NCBI RefSeq assembly: GCF_042679085.1
Contig: NZ_JBHTLQ010000025.1
Span: 1 to 58,214, forward strand
DNA: 58,214 nt
Direction of reading: 5' to 3'
Origin: Phenylobacterium conjunctum
GTDB lineage: Bacteria; Pseudomonadota; Alphaproteobacteria; Caulobacterales; Caulobacteraceae
Shown here: in pieces, positions 8,603 through 16,860 of the stretch
Position numbering within the stretch: position 1 is the first letter of the stretch
Layout of the letters: each line of letters starts with the position of its first letter
Made by a program: the position numbers and the translations under genes
Notes under the pieces: generated by a model
Told to the model about the DNA's origin: nothing
Seen by the model: the letters and a program-made list of their open reading frames with translations, nothing else
Databases searched by the model: none

Positions 8603-9109
8603 GTGATCTTCACGGCGATGTCAGATGGACGCTTCGATCTGGGCGGCCGGACCGTGCGCTGCGCCCTGGGCAAGGGCGGGGTCAAACCCGCCGCCGACAA
8701 GCGCGAAGGCGACGGCGCCTCGCCACTCGGAACCTGGGTCATGCGGCGCATCCTTTATCGGCCGGACCGCGGCCCGCCGCCGCTGACCGCCCTGCCCGCC
8801 CAGGCCATCGCGCCGGACGACGGTTGGTGCGACGCCGCCGCCGACCCCAACTACAACCGCCCGGTCAAGCTCCCCTACCCCGCCAGCGCCGAGCACCTGT
8901 GGCGGGAGGATCATGTCTACGACCTGATCGTGATCCTGGCGCACAATGACGATCCGGTGGTCCCGGGCATGGGCTCGGCGATCTTCATGCACATCGCCCG
9001 CGACGGCTACACCGGCACGGAAGGCTGCGTCGCCCTGGCCCGCGAGGACCTGCTGGCGGTGCTGCAGGTCGCAAAGCCCGGCGACGCCGTGGCGATCGTT
9101 CAGGCCTGA
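8603..9109 (+). CDS. L,D-transpeptidase (YkuD) catalytic-domain protein
   Basis: A 168-residue YkuD-fold protein. The signature His and Cys are in IFMHIARDGYTGTEGCVAL. Proteins of this fold make 3-3 peptidoglycan cross-links or attach proteins to peptidoglycan. No signal peptide or membrane segment is seen, as in the short L,D-transpeptidase-like subgroup whose substrate is not established. The GTG at 8603 is chosen because AAGGAG lies eight bases upstream; the ATG at 8618 is an alternative. It is divergent from cenR (58 bases between starts), so the two may share a regulatory region, and it is convergent with yggS, overlapping it by ten bases. Confidence 0.8.
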   Translation: MIFTAMSDGRFDLGGRTVRCALGKGGVKPAADKREGDGASPLGTWVMRRILYRPDRGPPPLTALPAQAIAPDDGWCDAAADPNYNRPVKLPYPASAEHLWREDHVYDLIVILAHNDDPVVPGMGSAIFMHIARDGYTGTEGCVALAREDLLAVLQVAKPGDAVAIVQA

Positions 9110-9762
9110 GGCGGACGCCCGCCGAACAGGGCCGATCCCACCCGCACGCTGGTGGCGCCGAACCGGACAGCGGTCTCGAAGTCGTCGCTCATCCCCATGG
9201 ACAGCCTGGCGATCCCGTTGCGCGCGGCGATCCGGGCCAGCAGGGCGAAATGCGACCCTGGCGGCTCTTCGGCCGGCGGAATGCACATCAGACCCTCGAT
9301 CTCGAAGCCATAGGTCTTGCGCACGCTGGCGATGAAGGCGTCGGCCTCGGTCGGGATGACGCCCGCCTTCTGCGGCTCTTCGCCGGTGTTGACCTGGACA
9401 TAGAGCCGGGGCGTGCGGCCCTGCTTCTGCACCTCGTCGGCCAGGGCCTTGGCCAGGCGCTCGCGGTCCAGGGTCTCGATCACGTCGAAGAAGGCCACCG
9501 CCTCCTTGGCCTTGTTGGTCTGTAGGGGCCCGATCAGGCGCAATTCGATCTCGCCGCGATGGCCGGACCAGCGGTCCATGGCCTCCTGCACCCGGTTCTC
9601 GCCGAACACCGCCTGGCCGGCGGCCAGGACGGGCTCCACACTGGCCCAGGCCTGTTGCTTGGAGACGGCGACCAGGGTCACATCCGCCGGCTTGCGGCCA
9701 CAGCCTTCGGCGGCGCGGGCGATGCGGTCTAGGATATCGTCGAGGGCGGGGGAGACGGACAT
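9100..9762 (-). CDS. yggS: YggS/PROSC-family pyridoxal-phosphate homeostasis protein
   Basis: Single-domain PLP-binding TIM-barrel protein that buffers pyridoxal 5'-phosphate and affects amino-acid metabolism. The PLP lysine is in VTLVAVSKQQ, followed by FGENRVQEAMDRW, RLIGPLQTNK, VQVNTGEEPQKAG, GLMCIPP and LSMGMSDDFETAVRFGATSVRVGSALFG, all typical. The ATG at 9762 gives 220 residues, close to the family length; an ATG at 9780 would add six. That upstream ATG overlaps the ATG of the divergent ThiE-like gene, so the two genes have almost no intergenic space. Confidence 0.9.
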   Translation of the reverse strand: MSVSPALDDILDRIARAAEGCGRKPADVTLVAVSKQQAWASVEPVLAAGQAVFGENRVQEAMDRWSGHRGEIELRLIGPLQTNKAKEAVAFFDVIETLDRERLAKALADEVQKQGRTPRLYVQVNTGEEPQKAGVIPTEADAFIASVRKTYGFEIEGLMCIPPAEEPPGSHFALLARIAARNGIARLSMGMSDDFETAVRFGATSVRVGSALFGGRPPQA

Positions 9763-9778
9763 TTCAGGCTTCTGGACC

Positions 9779-10360
9779 ATGCGGCGAACGGCGCAAGCCT
9801 TAAGGCGGCGGGGCGGTTTGCGGAACCCCCTGCCCGGCCTGCTGGCCTTCACCGACCCGGCCCGGACGCCGGACGTGCTGGGGTTGGCGGCCAGCCTGAG
9901 GCCCGGAGAGGCCCTCGTCTATCGCAGCTTTGGCGCCGCCGACGCCGAGACGGTCGCGCGCGCCCTGCGCCGGATCACCCGGCGCCGCGGTGTCCTGCTG
10001 CTGATCGGGGCTGATGTCCGCCTGGCCCACGCCGTGCGGGCCGATGGCGTGCATCTGCCAGAGCGGATGGCCTACCAGGCGCGAGCCTTGCGCCGCGCCC
10101 ATCCGCGCTGGCTCGTCACCGTCGCCGCCCACAGCCCGCGTGCGGCCCGCGTGGCCGCCAGCGCCGCCGTGGTGTCGGCCATCTTCCCGTCCAGGAGCCC
10201 GTCGGCGGGCAAGCCGTTGGGGGTCCTGCGCCTGGCCCAGACCGTCCGCCGCACGGCCACGCCGATCTACGCCCTGGGGGGGATCAATAACAAAACCGCC
10301 CGCAGGCTGTTGCCGGCGGGCGTGGTCGGGATGGCGGCGGTGGAAGGCCTTAGAACTTGA
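9779..10360 (+). CDS. Thiamine-phosphate synthase-like (ThiE/TenI superfamily) protein
   Basis: A 193-residue TIM-barrel protein. The barrel start (LPGLLAFTDPARTPD), the middle strands (VLLLIGADVRLAHAVRADGVHLPE, resembling the ThiE hydroxymethylpyrimidine-pyrophosphate region) and the phosphate-binding end (IYALGGINNKTARRLLPAGVVGMAAVEGL) match ThiE/TenI. The N-terminal Arg-rich stretch and divergence elsewhere mean true synthase activity is uncertain. ATG at 9779, with a TTG at 9818 as a later option. It is divergent from yggS, with start regions within about 20 bases, and overlaps the ntrZ stop by 11 bases. Confidence 0.7.
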   Translation: MRRTAQALRRRGGLRNPLPGLLAFTDPARTPDVLGLAASLRPGEALVYRSFGAADAETVARALRRITRRRGVLLLIGADVRLAHAVRADGVHLPERMAYQARALRRAHPRWLVTVAAHSPRAARVAASAAVVSAIFPSRSPSAGKPLGVLRLAQTVRRTATPIYALGGINNKTARRLLPAGVVGMAAVEGLRT

Positions 10361-10733
10361 AGGCGGTCTCGAGCTTGACCCGCGGCGCGACTTCCTGCGG
10401 CTCGGTCTGCTTGTAGTTCGGCGCGACCTTGTCGCCCAAGGCCACGGCGCCACCGATCCGCAGCGACGGCGTCACGCGGAAATAGGCCCCGGCCTGGATA
10501 TCGTTCAGTTGCGCATCACGCCCAGCCGGTTGTTCCAGGTTGAGCGTGACCCCCCAGCGCCCCTTGCGCGCGTCCCACTTCAGCGACTTCGTCCCTTGCG
10601 AGTTCAAGGTCGAGACGTCCGTGCGCACGGTGAAATCGGTGATCTTCTTGCCGGAGTCGGCGGCATGCGCGCTCGAAGCCACGCCCGCGAGGAGCGCCGC
10701 GCCGATCAGCGAAATGGCCTTCCGGTTCGACAT
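10350..10733 (-). CDS. ntrZ: NtrZ-family periplasmic regulatory protein
   Basis: Exported 127-residue protein with a signal peptide (MSNRKAISLIGAALLAGVASSAHA) and a short mature domain containing SLKWDARKGRWGVTLNLEQPAGRDAQ and AGAYFRVTPSLRIGGAVALGD. In C. crescentus NtrZ is a periplasmic protein that controls the kinase NtrY and hence the regulator NtrX. The assignment rests on this domain and on position next to the DUF3576 gene and leuS, as I recall for Caulobacter. The ATG at 10733 has AGGTGA just upstream; a GTG at 10739 is possible. ntrY-ntrX are not in the window. Confidence 0.75.
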   Translation of the reverse strand: MSNRKAISLIGAALLAGVASSAHAADSGKKITDFTVRTDVSTLNSQGTKSLKWDARKGRWGVTLNLEQPAGRDAQLNDIQAGAYFRVTPSLRIGGAVALGDKVAPNYKQTEPQEVAPRVKLETAFKF

Positions 10734-10865
10734 AATCACCTACATGGGCCCCCATAGCCCCGACGCCACTCATTTCGGGTGACGCCGTTGCTGCGATTAG
10801 GCCCCGCTGTTCGCCAGGGTCAACAGGATCAGACGTCGCAGGATGGTCTAAACCCCACTTCGTTC

Positions 10866-10894
10866 GATTCTGTGGCGGTGACGCCACGCGATTC
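10866..10894. promoter_or_regulatory. Two GATTC methylation sites flanking a small hairpin
   Basis: GATTC (10866-10870) and GATTC (10890-10894) lie 24 bases apart. Between them is GTGGCG (10872-10877) and CGCCAC (10882-10887), a perfect 6-bp inverted repeat with loop GTGA. The element sits in the roughly 260-base gap between the divergent ntrZ and DUF3576 genes, about 100 bases before the latter. GANTC is the CcrM target in this group, so cell-cycle control of one or both genes is possible. There is no T-run, so it is not a terminator. Confidence 0.4.
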
Positions 10895-10995
10895 CTGTTT
10901 GGCGGGCGGGAAGCCGTTGTTATAGAGGGCACGGCGCGGGGCGGCGCCGCGCGGCGATTTCACCGACGCGGATCAACTGTTGGGAGCGGATGCAT

Positions 10996-11499
10996 ATGCC
11001 GTTTGTGCGCGGGTACTGGATGCGTGGCGTTGCGGCGGGGGTCCTGGCCCTCAGCCTGGCGGCCTGTTCGAGTGGTGGAGCCCGGACGTTCCAGACCCAG
11101 GAGCCTGGCGGCTTCAATCCTTTCAAGCTGGGCGGCGGCGGCGCCAAGGCCTCGACCCCTGGCGACCAGCCGGCGATCGGCGTCAACGGCTATCTGTGGC
11201 GCGCGACCCTGGACACCCTAGCCTTCATGCCCCTGGCCTCGGCCGACCCTTACGGCGGCACGGTGATCACCGACTGGTACACCAACCCGGACAAGCCGGA
11301 TGAGCGGTTCAAGTGCACCGTCTACATCCTGGATTCGCGCCTGCGCGCCGACGGCCTGAACGTCGCGGTGTTCAAGCAGACCAAGGACGCGTCGGGGAAC
11401 TGGGTGGACACGCCCACCGCCGGCCAGACCGAGATCGATATCGAGAACTCGATCCTGACCCGGGCTCGCCAGCTTCGACTTTCGAACATCCGGAACTAG
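10996..11499 (+). CDS. DUF3576 lipoprotein
   Basis: Conserved alphaproteobacterial lipoprotein of 167 residues. A signal peptide ends in the lipobox LSLAAC, so the mature protein starts at Cys. A Gly-rich linker follows, then the DUF3576 domain with IGVNGYLWRATLDTLAFMPLASADPYGGTVITDWY, a Phe-Lys-Cys strand (RFKCTVYILDSRLRADGLNVAVFKQ) and a C-terminal amphipathic helix. The function is unknown; the genomic setting suggests an envelope role. The ATG at 10996 is preferred over 10990 because GGGAG lies nine bases upstream. A terminator follows at 11540. Confidence 0.88.
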   Translation: MPFVRGYWMRGVAAGVLALSLAACSSGGARTFQTQEPGGFNPFKLGGGGAKASTPGDQPAIGVNGYLWRATLDTLAFMPLASADPYGGTVITDWYTNPDKPDERFKCTVYILDSRLRADGLNVAVFKQTKDASGNWVDTPTAGQTEIDIENSILTRARQLRLSNIRN

Positions 11500-11539
11500 C
11501 TTCCGCGCGTTCGGGCGAACTTCTCTAGTCAGACGGTCG

Positions 11540-11569
11540 AACGCGCGCCGCTGCCGAGCGCGCGTTTTT
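11540..11569 (+). terminator. Intrinsic terminator after the DUF3576 gene
   Basis: An 8-bp inverted repeat, AACGCGCG (11540-11547) and CGCGCGTT (11559-11566), with an 11-base loop, runs directly into a T tract. It separates the DUF3576 gene from leuS. Confidence 0.75.
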
Positions 11570-11618
11570 CCGTGCGCGCCGGTTTCCTATCGACCTGAAA
11601 CCACGCTAAAGCCCACCC

Positions 11619-14207
11619 ATGGCCCGTTACAATCCGAAAGAGACCGAACCCAAGTGGCGCAAGGCCTGGGCGGAGGCGGACGTCTTCCGCGCCGGCCCGC
11701 CTGCGCCCGGTCAGCCCAAGTACTATGCGCTGGAGATGTTCCCCTATCCGTCGGGGCGGCTCCACATGGGCCATGTGCGCAACTATGCGCTCGGCGACGT
11801 CAAGGCGCGCTACATGCGGGCCAAGGGCTTCAACGTCCTGCATCCCATGGGCTGGGACGCGTTTGGCCTGCCGGCCGAGAACGCCGCCATGGAGCGCGGG
11901 GTCGATCCACGCGCCTGGACCTATGACAACATCGCCCGGATGCGGGACGAGCTGAAGCAGCTGGGCCTGTCCATCGACTGGTCCCGCGAGTTCGCCACCT
12001 GCGACGCGGAATATTATGGCCAGCAACAGGCCTGGTTCCTGGACCTGTGGAAGCGCGGCCTGGTCTATCGCCGCGAGGGCGTGGTCAACTGGGACCCGGT
12101 GGACCAGACGGTCCTGGCCAACGAACAGGTGGTCGACGGTCGTGGCTGGCGCTCAGGCGCCGTCGTCGAGAAGCGCAAGCTGAACCAGTGGTTCCTGCGC
12201 ATCACCGACTATGCCGATGACCTGCTGGAAGGGCTGAAGACCCTGGACCAGTGGCCGGACAAGGTCCGGACCATGCAGGAGAACTGGATCGGGCGCTCCA
12301 AGGGCCTGCGGTTCAGCTTCCCGTTCGCGGGCGCGGCCCCCGCCGGTTTCGAGGCGGGGCTTGAGGTCTACACCACCCGTCCGGACACCCTGTTCGGCGC
12401 GAGCTTTGTCGGCGTGGCGCCGGATCACCCCCTGGCCGAGCAGCTGGCGGCGGCGGATCCGAAGGTCGCGGCCTTTGTCGCCGAATGCCGCAAGGGCGGA
12501 GCCTCCGAGGCCGAGATCGAGACGGCCGAGAAGATCGGCTTCGACACCGGTCTGACCGTGTCGCATCCCTTTGATCCGGAATGGAAACTGCCGGTCTGGA
12601 TCGCCAACTTCATCCTGATGGACTACGGCACCGGCGCGATCTTCGCCTGCCCGGCCCACGACCAGCGCGACCTGGATTTCGCCCGCAAGTACGACCTGCC
12701 GGTCAAGCCGGTGGTTCTGCCGCCGGGCGAGGAGGCCGCGAGCTTCGCGATCGGGACCGAGGCCTATGTCGGTCCGGGCGTGATCTATAATTCCAAGTTC
12801 CTGGACGGGCTGGAGATCGAGGCCGCCAAGGCCGAGGCGATCGCCCGCATCGAGGCCCAAGGCCTGGGCAAGGGCGCGACCGTGTTCCGCCTGCGCGACT
12901 GGGGGGTGGCCCGCCAGCGGGGCTGGGGCTGTCCGATCCCGGTGGTGCATTGCGACACGTGCGGCGTGGTCGCCGTGCCAAAGGACCAGTTGCCGGTCGC
13001 CCTGCCTATGGACCTGGACTTCTCCAAGCCGGGCAACGCCCTGGCGCGTCACCCGACCTGGAAGACCGCCACCTGCCCCGACTGCGGCGGCCCGGCCACC
13101 CGCGAGACCGACACCCTGGACACCTTCGTGGACTCGTCCTGGTACTTCGCCCGGTTCACGGACACGAAGGCCGCGGATCCCGTCAGCAAGGCCGCCGCCG
13201 ACTACTGGCTGCCGGTCGACCAGTATGTGGGCGGCATCGAGCACGCGGTCCTGCACCTGCTCTATTCGCGCTTCATCACCCGCGCCCTGGCCGACGAAGG
13301 CCTGCTGAGCGTGAAGGAGCCGTTCACCGGCCTGTTCACCCAGGGCATGGTCACCCACGAGACCTATCGCCGCCAGACCGGCGAATGGGTTGAGCCGGGC
13401 GACGTCGAGATCACCGCCGAGGGAAACACCCGCCGCGCGGTCCTGGTGAGCTCCGGCGAGCCGGTGACCATCGGCGACGTCGAGAAGATGTCGAAGTCCA
13501 AGAAGAACACCGTGGCGCCGGAGGAGATCTTCGACGTCTACGGGGTGGACGCTGCGCGCCTGTTCGTCCTGTCCGACAGCCCGCCCGAACGCGACACCCA
13601 GTGGACGACCGGCGGCGTCCAAGGCGCCTGGCGCTTCGTCAACCGGGTCTGGGACGAGTTCGACAGCCAACCGGCTGACGTTCCCACCGCCGACATCGAG
13701 GCCGATGAGGGCGCCAAGACCGTTCGCCGCGCCTCACATCGCCTGATCAAGGCCATGACCGAGGCCATCGACACCTTCAGGTTCAACTCCGGCATCGCCC
13801 GCCTGTACGAATTCCTGAACGTTCTCAAGGATCACAAGGCCGCCGGCGCGAGCCCGTCCCTGCTGGCCGCCCGCGCCGAGGCCTTGTCGGCCTTCGCCCG
13901 GCTGATCTCGCCCTTCACCCCGCACCTGGCCGAGGAATGCTGGGTCCGGATAGGCGGGGAGGGGATGGTGGTCCATGCGCCCTGGCCGGTGTTCGACCCC
14001 GCCCTGACCGAGGACGCCGTGCGTGTTCTGCCGGTGCAGGTCAACGGCAAGCGTCGGGGCGAGATTTCCGCCCCCGCCGGCGCCGAACCGGCCGAGGTGG
14101 AGAAGTTGGTGCTTGCCGACCCCGAGATTACCGGGCGTCTTGAGGGCCTGACCATCCGCAAGGTAATCGTGGTCAAGGACCGCATCGTCAACATCGTGGC
14201 AGGGTGA
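11619..14207 (+). CDS. leuS: Leucine-tRNA ligase
   Basis: Class I aminoacyl-tRNA synthetase that charges tRNA-Leu, cytosolic, 862 residues (normal). The HIGH-type motif is PYPSGRLHMGHVRNYALGD near the N-terminus; the CP1 editing domain includes VYTTRPDTLFGASFVGVAPDHP, and a Zn-binding-like CDTCG...CPDCG region is present. The KMSKS loop is VEKMSKSKKNTV, followed by the anticodon-binding helical domain and the C-terminal domain ending KVIVVKDRIVNIVAG. It starts a tight run with lptE (4-base gap) and holA, an order conserved in many Alphaproteobacteria. Confidence 0.98.
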   Translation: MARYNPKETEPKWRKAWAEADVFRAGPPAPGQPKYYALEMFPYPSGRLHMGHVRNYALGDVKARYMRAKGFNVLHPMGWDAFGLPAENAAMERGVDPRAWTYDNIARMRDELKQLGLSIDWSREFATCDAEYYGQQQAWFLDLWKRGLVYRREGVVNWDPVDQTVLANEQVVDGRGWRSGAVVEKRKLNQWFLRITDYADDLLEGLKTLDQWPDKVRTMQENWIGRSKGLRFSFPFAGAAPAGFEAGLEVYTTRPDTLFGASFVGVAPDHPLAEQLAAADPKVAAFVAECRKGGASEAEIETAEKIGFDTGLTVSHPFDPEWKLPVWIANFILMDYGTGAIFACPAHDQRDLDFARKYDLPVKPVVLPPGEEAASFAIGTEAYVGPGVIYNSKFLDGLEIEAAKAEAIARIEAQGLGKGATVFRLRDWGVARQRGWGCPIPVVHCDTCGVVAVPKDQLPVALPMDLDFSKPGNALARHPTWKTATCPDCGGPATRETDTLDTFVDSSWYFARFTDTKAADPVSKAAADYWLPVDQYVGGIEHAVLHLLYSRFITRALADEGLLSVKEPFTGLFTQGMVTHETYRRQTGEWVEPGDVEITAEGNTRRAVLVSSGEPVTIGDVEKMSKSKKNTVAPEEIFDVYGVDAARLFVLSDSPPERDTQWTTGGVQGAWRFVNRVWDEFDSQPADVPTADIEADEGAKTVRRASHRLIKAMTEAIDTFRFNSGIARLYEFLNVLKDHKAAGASPSLLAARAEALSAFARLISPFTPHLAEECWVRIGGEGMVVHAPWPVFDPALTEDAVRVLPVQVNGKRRGEISAPAGAEPAEVEKLVLADPEITGRLEGLTIRKVIVVKDRIVNIVAG

Positions 14208-14211
14208 CCTG

Positions 14212-14724
14212 ATGCTCCGCGCACCGCTCTCCGTCCTGGCCGCCCTGTCGGCCCTGGCCCTCGCCGGGTGCGGCTTCACGCCCCTCTACGGCGCGCCGGG
14301 GGTGTCCAGCACCCTGTCGGCGGTGCAGGTGAACACGCCCGAAGGCCGGGTCGGTCAGCTGATCCGCGAGCACCTGGACGACGCCCTGGCCCGCAACAGC
14401 GAGCCGGCCAAGTATCGGATGGACTTGCAGCTTTCCGAGCAGCGGTTCCCGCGCGGGGTGCGGGTCGACAATGTCGCCACCCGTTACGAGTACGTCCTGA
14501 CGGCGGTCTATACCTTGGTCTCGACCTCCACCGGCGCGCCGGCCAAGACCGGCCGCGTGCGGGTCGAGGTGACCTATGACTCCGCCGACCAGCCCTACGC
14601 CTCGGTCGCCGCCCAGCAGGACGCCCAGGATCGCGCCGCCAGCGAGGCCGCCCGCCGCATCCAGCTTGAACTGGCGGTGTGGCTGAGCAACCCGCCAAAG
14701 GCGCCCAAGACCAAGGCCGGCTAG
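14212..14724 (+). CDS. lptE: LPS-assembly lipoprotein LptE
   Basis: Outer-membrane lipoprotein that plugs the LptD barrel in lipopolysaccharide export. The signal peptide ends at lipobox LALAGC, followed by the typical GFTPLYG start of the mature protein. The fold of two helices and strands is consistent (VNTPEGRVGQLIREHLDDAL; VATRYEYVLTAVYTLVSTSTG; a C-terminal helix with RAASEAARRIQLELAVWL). The 170-residue length is normal. It is four bases after leuS and nine before holA, so co-transcription is likely. Confidence 0.92.
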   Translation: MLRAPLSVLAALSALALAGCGFTPLYGAPGVSSTLSAVQVNTPEGRVGQLIREHLDDALARNSEPAKYRMDLQLSEQRFPRGVRVDNVATRYEYVLTAVYTLVSTSTGAPAKTGRVRVEVTYDSADQPYASVAAQQDAQDRAASEAARRIQLELAVWLSNPPKAPKTKAG

Positions 14725-14733
14725 GCCGCCGCC

Positions 14734-15786
14734 GTGATCCTCAGCAAGCGGCCTGACATCGAACGGTTCCTGGCCCAGCCGGCGGCCGGGGTCCGGGCCG
14801 CCCTGATCTATGGCCGCGACACCGGCGTGGTCCGCGACCGCGCCAATCAGCTGGCCAAGCAGGTCTGCGACCGGCCGGACGACCCCTTCGACGTCGCCCT
14901 GCTGACCGATGGCGATCTGGACGCCGAGGCCGCGCGGCTGGAAGGCGAGCTGGCCGCCCAGTCGCTGATGGGCGGCCGCCGGCTGGTGCGCCTGAAGCTG
15001 GGCTCGGACAAGGCCGGTCCCGACCGGACCGCCACCGAGGCCCTGGCCCGGCACATGGCCGGCGAACTCAATCCGGACGCCTTCTTCCTGATCGAGGCCG
15101 GCGCCCTGGGGCGCGAATCCAGCCTGCGCAAGGCCGCGGAGAAGGCCCCCGGCTGCGCCGTCATCCCCTGCTACGAGGATGAGCCCGGGGATATCGCCCG
15201 CCTGGTCCGGGAGAGCCTGGGCAAGGATGGGGTTTCCTTGAGCACCGAGGCCTTGGCGATGTTCGTGGCTCGCATGCCCAAGGAGCGCGGCGTGGCCCGC
15301 CAGGAAATCGAGCGGCTGGCCCTCTATCTCGGCCCGGGCTCGGGGATCACCGCCACGCCGAAGGACCTGGAAGACTTCCTGGGCGTCGAGCCTGAGGCCT
15401 CGTTGTCCGACGCCGCCGCCGACGCCTTTGGCGGCCGATTGGGCGAGGCGCAGGCAGGCCTGCGGCGCGCGGCGGCTGAAGGGGAGGCGGGTCCCGCCGC
15501 CGTCCGCGCCATCGGCATGTATCTGGGACGACTGCGCCGGACCCTGACCTTGGCCAAGAGCGGCGCCGGCCTGCAGGAGGCGGCCAAGGCCTCGGGTGTG
15601 TTCTGGAAGAACGAGCGGGAGTTCCTGCGCCAGGCCCGCGCCTGGACCCTGGCTGATCTCGACAAGCTGCAGCCCGAGGTGCTGGCCGCCGACCGGGCCT
15701 GCAAGACCGCCGGATCGCCCGACCAACTCATCGCCGAGCGCCTCGCCCTGCAGATCGCCGGCCGCGCCCGTCGACTGGGTCTCTAG
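14734..15786 (+). CDS. holA: DNA polymerase III subunit delta
   Basis: Clamp-loader subunit that opens the beta sliding clamp; 350 residues. The N-terminal region ALIYGRDTGVVRDRANQLAKQV, the strand SLMGGRRLVRLKLG, the central CAVIPCYEDEPGDIARLVRESL and the C-terminal helical collar domain all match HolA. The start is GTG at 14734, directly after the lptE stop. It is the last gene of the leuS-lptE-holA run and is convergent with parB. Confidence 0.95.
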   Translation: MILSKRPDIERFLAQPAAGVRAALIYGRDTGVVRDRANQLAKQVCDRPDDPFDVALLTDGDLDAEAARLEGELAAQSLMGGRRLVRLKLGSDKAGPDRTATEALARHMAGELNPDAFFLIEAGALGRESSLRKAAEKAPGCAVIPCYEDEPGDIARLVRESLGKDGVSLSTEALAMFVARMPKERGVARQEIERLALYLGPGSGITATPKDLEDFLGVEPEASLSDAAADAFGGRLGEAQAGLRRAAAEGEAGPAAVRAIGMYLGRLRRTLTLAKSGAGLQEAAKASGVFWKNEREFLRQARAWTLADLDKLQPEVLAADRACKTAGSPDQLIAERLALQIAGRARRLGL

Positions 15787-15970
15787 GGTTGAAAATCGGC
15801 TGTTTGCGCCGCTTCAGCGCCGTCCGAAATTATTCCTATATTCCAGATGCTTAACCCGAAAATCCGGCGATTTATCCACAGGCTGTCGCGGACGCGTCGT
15901 CCAGGACTACGGGGCGGGGGTCTTCTGTGCGCCACAGGGCCGATTTTCTGAGCCCCATTCTGGGGCGAGA
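15787..15970. other. holA-parB intergenic region with a perfect DnaA box
   Basis: A 184-base gap between convergent genes. It is AT-richer than its surroundings around 15825-15845 (AAATTATTCCTATATTCC) and has a consensus DnaA box TTATCCACA at 15872-15880. A short GCCCC/GGGGC hairpin near 15952-15966 lacks a T-run. No ORF is apparent. Confidence 0.55.
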
Positions 15971-16849
15971 TCAGGCCTTGGTCAGGCGCCGGCAGACCTC
16001 GTCCAACTGCTCGAGGCTGGCGTAGGAAATCCGCACCTCACCGAGCCCGCCGCGGTCCAGCACCTCGACTTTCAGGCCGAGCACTTCGGACAGGTCCGCT
16101 TCCAGGGCCTGGGTGTCGGTGTCCTTCGGCGCCGGCGCCGCCTTGCCGGACGACCGGGCCGAAGGCGTCGCATCGCCCTTGCGGACCAGGGCCTCGGTGT
16201 CGCGCACCGACAGGCCGCGAGCCATGACCTGCTCGGCCAGGGCGGCGGGGCTGTCCGCGCCGAGTAGGGCCCGGGCATGACCGGCCGACAGCTTGCCGTC
16301 GATGACGTAGGACCGGACGGACTCCGGCAGGTTCAGCAGGCGCACCGCGTTGGCGACGTGAGCGCGGCTCTTGCCGACCGCATCAGCAACCTCGGCCTGG
16401 GTGCGGCCGTGGATCTCCACCAGCTGCTGGTAGGCGGTGGCCTCTTCGATGGGGTTCAGCGCGGCGCGCTGGACGTTCTCGATGACCGCGATCTCCAGGA
16501 CCTGGGCGTCGTCCAGTTCGCGGATCAGGGCGGGCAGTTCGTGCAGGCCGGCCTTCTGGCTGGCGCGCCAGCGGCGTTCCCCGGCCACGATCTCGTAGTG
16601 GCCGTCCATGTCCGGATGGGCGCGCAGCAGGATCGGCTGCAGGACGCCCTTTTCCCGGATCGAGGCCGACAGCTCTTCGATCTCGGCTTCCGAGAACACC
16701 CAGCGAGGCTGCTTCTCGTTGCGATGGATCAGCTCGATGGGGATGGTCCGCAGGCCCGCGGCGCTGCTCACCGGACCGGCGACGGGGGTTTCCTCGACCT
16801 CGCCCAACAGGGCGGACAGGCCTCGTCCCAGGCCACGCTTCTCTGCCAT
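15971..16849 (-). CDS. parB: Chromosome-partitioning protein ParB
   Basis: CTP-dependent DNA clamp that loads at parS and spreads to form the partition complex. The 292-residue product begins MAEKRGLGRGLSALLGEVEE, the canonical start that contacts ParA. The CTPase/ParB domain has the GERRWRA motif (IVAGERRWRASQKAGL) and NVQRAALNPIEEA; the parS-binding helix-turn-helix follows (TQAEVADAVGKSRAHVANAVRLL), then the C-terminal dimerisation domain. The second ATG of an ATGATG pair (16849) is chosen because GAGGA lies eight bases upstream. It is 11 bases after parA, and parS sites lie 3.4-8 kb away. Confidence 0.97.
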   Translation of the reverse strand: MAEKRGLGRGLSALLGEVEETPVAGPVSSAAGLRTIPIELIHRNEKQPRWVFSEAEIEELSASIREKGVLQPILLRAHPDMDGHYEIVAGERRWRASQKAGLHELPALIRELDDAQVLEIAVIENVQRAALNPIEEATAYQQLVEIHGRTQAEVADAVGKSRAHVANAVRLLNLPESVRSYVIDGKLSAGHARALLGADSPAALAEQVMARGLSVRDTEALVRKGDATPSARSSGKAAPAPKDTDTQALEADLSEVLGLKVEVLDRGGLGEVRISYASLEQLDEVCRRLTKA

Positions 16850-16860
16850 CATCTTGGTCC

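Noticed and set aside
15952..15966. GCCCC/GGGGC hairpin as a parB terminator
   Set aside because: Stem of only five pairs and no T-run on the parB strand.
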